64,000 nucleotides of DNA from Polyporus tsugae (Eukaryota > Basidiomycota > Agaricomycetes > Polyporales > Polyporaceae). How positions within the stretch are numbered: position 1 is the first letter of the stretch; each line of letters starts with the position of its first letter. The position numbers were made by a program, and so were the translations under genes. Below, piece by piece: positions 60,458 through 64,000 of this stretch. The stretch spans positions 868,001 through 932,000 of the forward strand of contig JAHRBS010000001.1 in NCBI GenBank assembly GCA_024305745.1, given 5' to 3'. A model generated the notes under the pieces. It searched no databases and was not told the DNA's origin. It worked only from the letters and a program-made list of their open reading frames with translations.

Positions 60458-60978
60458 ATGGCTTTGAAGGCCCCATTCCAGTGGCTGAGATCTGAAGATA
60501 TGGATCTTCGTGATGCTATCGTCGCAAATGTATGGAGCCGGGAGGCGGTCAAAGAAGTCGGCCATCTGGGCACGACGGGTCCGCCAGACGCGGTGTTTCC
60601 GCCATCAATACGATGTCAGGCGGTGCAGGAACAACCGCCGTCGCCGCCGGGGAAACGAACGGCGACGAGACATGACGTGTTATGGGCCCGCCAGGTGAAT
60701 GAATCCTGGGTATCTCGCCACCCGGGGATCATACCGTGTTCTAATGACATATTCTTCACTTGCAGCTCGTTTACGCGGCGAACACAGCCGGTTTCGCCAA
60801 GCTCCACGGAGATGTCGAATACCGCGACCTCCCTGCGCTGCGACAACACACCGGACTTCCCATGCCCAGCCCGGATAAACGGACGCTTCATCCGAGGCGT
60901 CATGTCCGAGAAACACCGTCGCACAGCCTCAAGTCGCACTGGCCGCACGCTCCACTGGTGATCCAGCCACCCAGATGA
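60458..60978 (+). CDS. Unknown two-exon gene D, repeat copy 2
   Basis: Same exon structure as 47931-48451 (intron 60695-60765). One base differs, changing GPPDTVFPP to GPPDAVFPP (A/G at 48063/60590). It is the only amino-acid difference I noticed among the gene models of the two copies. Confidence 0.45.
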
Positions 60979-61445
60979 CACTGAACACCTTGCGCAGCCG
61001 GCGAGTTCGGGAAGAACCTCGCGCTCGCAAGGTGTCGGCAGGCACTCAAGCCGACGCCTTCGTCTTCCCCGCCACCACTCGTTACGTCCCTGTGAACCTC
61101 CGACAGGTCGTGCGCACCAAGACTCCGACCGTCCACAAGGACATGCGACCGCCGACCACTACCTCCGGCCGTGAGCGAGCACGCGTCCTCGACATGACGC
61201 ACACCTCCCGCGACAGACGTCAAGACGCCGTCACTCAATGTCTACCTCCAGACCGACCACCGCGCCATTCCTCGCCTGCTGCCGAGAACCGACGACGGCA
61301 CCGGAGAACCCCATAAAATGGACCATAGTGCACGCATCGTTTCGAAGCGGTGAGTCTCGCTGACCCGACTGACACCTTCGAATATGTCAGGTATCGCTCA
61401 CATGGCCGGCGGGCACTTCCGTTGAGCGAACAGAGAGAGGGATGA
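60975..61445 (+). CDS. Unknown three-exon gene X, repeat copy 2
   Basis: Identical model to 48448-48918, again overlapping the stop of gene D by ATGA. Intact in both copies. Confidence 0.4.
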
Positions 61446-61968
61446 GCCAACCTCCGCGTCCGCTGGGCTCAACAACTTGATGGTACGCGGAGGGGCAGGA
61501 AGCAGCCTTAGCCGCGACAGCCGATGGCAAGCAAGGACATGCCAAGCATGCGACGACACGAACGTACAGGCGGCTGGACAAATCGGATCGCAGGCACGGT
61601 GCGATGGGACTAGTCCCGGGAAGGCCAGACGTACGATCGTCTTGTACGTAGATTGCTTGCCCGTCCAGCCGGCTATGTCAGCGGACTGTCAATATATTTC
61701 TTGCCGGGGACAAGAGCATCGCGTGACGTACCTTGGACATTACACGAGACGAGCGTGCAGAGACGCAGGGTCTAGATGGAAGGAACTCGGTGCAATGGTA
61801 AGCATGTAACTTTGTGCACGAGAGCATTGTTAACGTACGTATTCTTAGCGTGGTTAGGCACGTCCGAAGCGACCGAGATCGGCGCGCTGAAAATAAGCAA
61901 GATCAGGCCTAGACCCATGCGTAACTGGCAGTGACGTACGTCTAGCGGTCCGGACGGTTGTCAGCCCA

Positions 61969-62620
61969 ATGCCCGCGAACCGAAACCGTGAGTTAGCCGC
62001 GTTCTTGTCAGCACTGATAACTAACATACCTTTGAATAGTGGCACCTTCAGTCGTATCCGATGCGCGCTGCGAAGGACATTGGTCAGCACTGCTCAAGGA
62101 CACACGATTGGATCGACGAGGAGCGTCGGAGCCGTGCAACAAGGCACGGGCCCCATTGGACAGTTTAGGAACGCGGCAAACGGAAGTCGAGCTCACCAAC
62201 AAGGCTCCGGAGATCAAACCAACGCCTTGGGCAGCTCTCGCAAAGTGCGCCGATTGGTTCAAGACCGTGAGGATGGCGGGTCGGGTGCAGTACGGGCTGT
62301 CGGTCAGGTTGCGGGGAAGGAGAGTACGTGAGGCGGGTTGTTGGACGACTGGAGTGTGCTGAAGACGGGGACTCGAGAAAGCAGTGGTGAGTGAGCTCGA
62401 ACAGTCCCAGTCGTGCACTTACTTATGCCCTGTCACGGTGGCCCGTGCACTTTGCGCACGCACAGACCCTCCACTGCGAGCCGCGGAGAGAACACTGGAA
62501 CGACGATGCGGGGTTAGGCGCAACGTTCTGGATGCGCTTGTGATCGGCGCGGTTCGGAAGCCGGTTGGCGAACCGCCCTCCCCAGCCGATGTTGGGGGTT
62601 TGATCAGACGCCGCTCATGA
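61969..62620 (+). CDS. Unknown four-exon gene Y, repeat copy 2
   Basis: Identical model to 49442-50093 with the same three introns; frame intact. Confidence 0.4.
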
Positions 62621-62636
62621 ACGCGGAGCGAACGGG

Positions 62637-63215
62637 ATGTTCTTCCGGGTAAGCTTATCATTTGTTTGTTGGTGCCGATGTAGTACTTCTCCCTGGCTGA
62701 TCCACGCAGTTGTCAGATGGCAAGGAGTCGCTGGAACGGCAGGCCGCCGCCCAGAGAGCAATGGATTCTGTTTGGATTGGAGGACTAGAGCCGGGGCACA
62801 CGAACGCGGTAGACGTTCACCTCCACTCACAGAGGCGAGGGATGGCCCTCTCGGCCACCGGAGACGGGGACTCTTACGAAAATCATGACCTTAGGGTAAG
62901 TCCGATCGCTTGGAATTCTGATGCAGCTTTTCCCGCCCTTAACTTGCGCATAAGCAATCATTTTTTGGGCGCTGTCTCCTGGGCTGGACTCGCTTGTTCT
63001 ACGGCTTTGCATTACATGTTCTCCCGGTGCGCATTGCGAGTTCCGAAACGACATTAACTGACGTAAACTAATGTATGGCGTTACAGTGTGGCCACTACGG
63101 TGTGCAAGAGACTCCGAGTCCGATCAATGAACACCACGGCCGCTCCGCTGCCAACAATCCCCCCAATGCAAAGGTCGCGCAGCCCGACGATCCTAGTAAC
63201 CCGCCCGTCACCTAG
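62637..63215 (+). CDS. Unknown three-exon gene Z, repeat copy 2
   Basis: Identical model to 50110-50688, ending at TAG 63213-63215 inside the CTAG shared with gene W. Confidence 0.4.
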
Positions 63216-63853
63216 TTGTCCCACTCAGCAGGGACGTACTTGGGGGTCTTCGGACCAGTCTTGGGGTGGCGGAGAGGGAGGCCGTACGGGTTGGTCTTGT
63301 AGCGGTAGCGACCACGCCCGATGTCCTCACGGCCGCCCGGACGCTTGCGATGCGCGCACTTCGGGGCGGGAGCGAGGTGGTTGGCATCAAGCGAGGCGGC
63401 CAGCCGTTCGTCCTCCGTGATCCGAACAAACCTCAGGATGCCTGATTCCCAGAGGTGCTCAAGGTGCGTGAGCACGGATGCTCCGCCGCGGATGTTGCTG
63501 AGGTTCTGAAAGGGAATGTCCCGCGGCCATCCGACGAGCTTGACACCGTGCTGCATGACGACGGACTCAATGTAGTCCTCGAGGGTCCAGTACATCCCCG
63601 CCTCGTCGTCTCCGGTCACCTCGCCTGCCGTGCCGCCGGCGGTGAGTTCGGTTCCTAGAGCGGATGAACAAGCACAATACTTACGCAGTTTATTATCCAC
63701 GTCTTCTCGCAGGTGCCCTCTCACGTAGCCCCTCCTGTCGCTGTACCGCGGCTTCATGCGAGGGAGGCGCAGTGTTGATGGCGAGGGCGGACGGAGACCA
63801 GGGATGGGGCCCGGAGCAGAGACCCGGATCGGGGATGGAAACTTTAAGCGCAT
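63212..63853 (-). CDS. Unknown protein W with GVxLVGWPxxIPFxNLSNI motif, repeat copy 2
   Basis: Identical 213-codon frame to 50685-51326, complete within the window. Confidence 0.55.
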   Translation of the reverse strand: MRLKFPSPIRVSAPGPIPGLRPPSPSTLRLPRMKPRYSDRRGYVRGHLREDVDNKLRKYCACSSALGTELTAGGTAGEVTGDDEAGMYWTLEDYIESVVMQHGVKLVGWPRDIPFQNLSNIRGGASVLTHLEHLWESGILRFVRITEDERLAASLDANHLAPAPKCAHRKRPGGREDIGRGRYRYKTNPYGLPLRHPKTGPKTPKYVPAEWDN

Positions 63854-64000
63854 GCTGTGTGGAGTCGACTGCGAGTGGGATTGAAGTGTGGCTGGCGTGA
63901 GGACGGAATGGAGGTGCGGAAAGGATGTCTACTGTCCAGACATTAAATACAGCGACCATGTCGAATACTGCTCTGGCTCAGTAGGAGCCAATGGATACCC

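Larger units (their letters stand above)
54393..64000. repeat. 12.5 kb direct repeat, copy 2 (truncated by the window end)
   Basis: Second, same-orientation copy of the block starting at 41900. It is near-identical except at its first ~240 bp. There copy 2 has an 18-bp insertion containing AAGCTCGTCAAG near 54,530, about 15 extra bases (TTCTCGGACAAAAT) near 54,570, and several substitutions. All small gene models of copy 1 that fall inside the window are conserved intact here. Confidence 0.93.

Noticed and set aside
41900..64000. Interpretation of the 12.5 kb repeat as ribosomal DNA
   Set aside because: None of the conserved 18S, 5.8S, 28S or 5S stretches is present, although the unit length is near that of fungal rDNA.
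41900..64000. Interpretation of the two copies as LTR retrotransposons or as the LTRs of one giant element
   Set aside because: No gag-pol, protease, integrase or reverse transcriptase motif, no primer-binding site next to the unit start, and 12.5 kb is far too long for LTRs.
1..64000. CRISPR arrays, operons, Shine-Dalgarno sites or phage attachment sites
   Set aside because: The window is eukaryotic nuclear DNA with spliceosomal introns; no regularly spaced short repeats with unique spacers were seen.

Overview
The window is nuclear DNA of a filamentous basidiomycete, most likely an agaricomycete. The evidence is a high gene density, GC-rich coding sequence split by many 45-80 bp GT-AG introns, and the gene set itself: a division-III-type chitin synthase, a MedA-like developmental regulator, a DOCK-family GEF and agaricomycete-style UDP-glycosyltransferases. 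I cannot name the genus from sequence alone.

Left part (1-41.9 kb) is ordinary single-copy euchromatin. In order: the 5' end of a chitin synthase (minus, runs off the left edge); a dual-specificity/CDKN3-like phosphatase (plus); a small protein of unknown function (plus); Mediator subunit Med27 (plus); a MedA/DUF7082-type regulator (plus); a roughly 2,100-residue DOCK-type Rac/Cdc42 GEF with an SH3 domain (minus), divergent from the TPR protein Ski3 of the cytosolic Ski complex (plus); a mitochondrial LETM1-domain protein (minus), convergent with Ski3; a short cysteine-rich three-exon gene (plus); two tandem, intact family-1 UDP-glycosyltransferases (plus); and Mediator kinase-module subunit Med12 (minus).

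Right part (41.9-64 kb) is different. A block of about 12.5 kb starting near 41,900 is repeated head to tail from 54,393 to the window end. The two copies are almost base-identical over about 9.3 kb (two substitutions spotted) but diverge by indels in their first ~240 bp. No reverse transcriptase, transposase, rRNA or telomeric repeat is recognisable. By splicing manually I find a compact cluster of small multi-exon genes of unknown function (about 108-213 residues each) on both strands. Two of them terminate on the same CTAG tetranucleotide, and another pair overlaps by ATGA. Upstream lie decayed ~0.8 kb modules with a shared intron position and a set of short perfect hairpins. This repeated block is the part of the window most worth following up.

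All exon models come from reading splice sites and frame by eye; no alignment or gene finder was run. Family assignments rest on recognised motifs.
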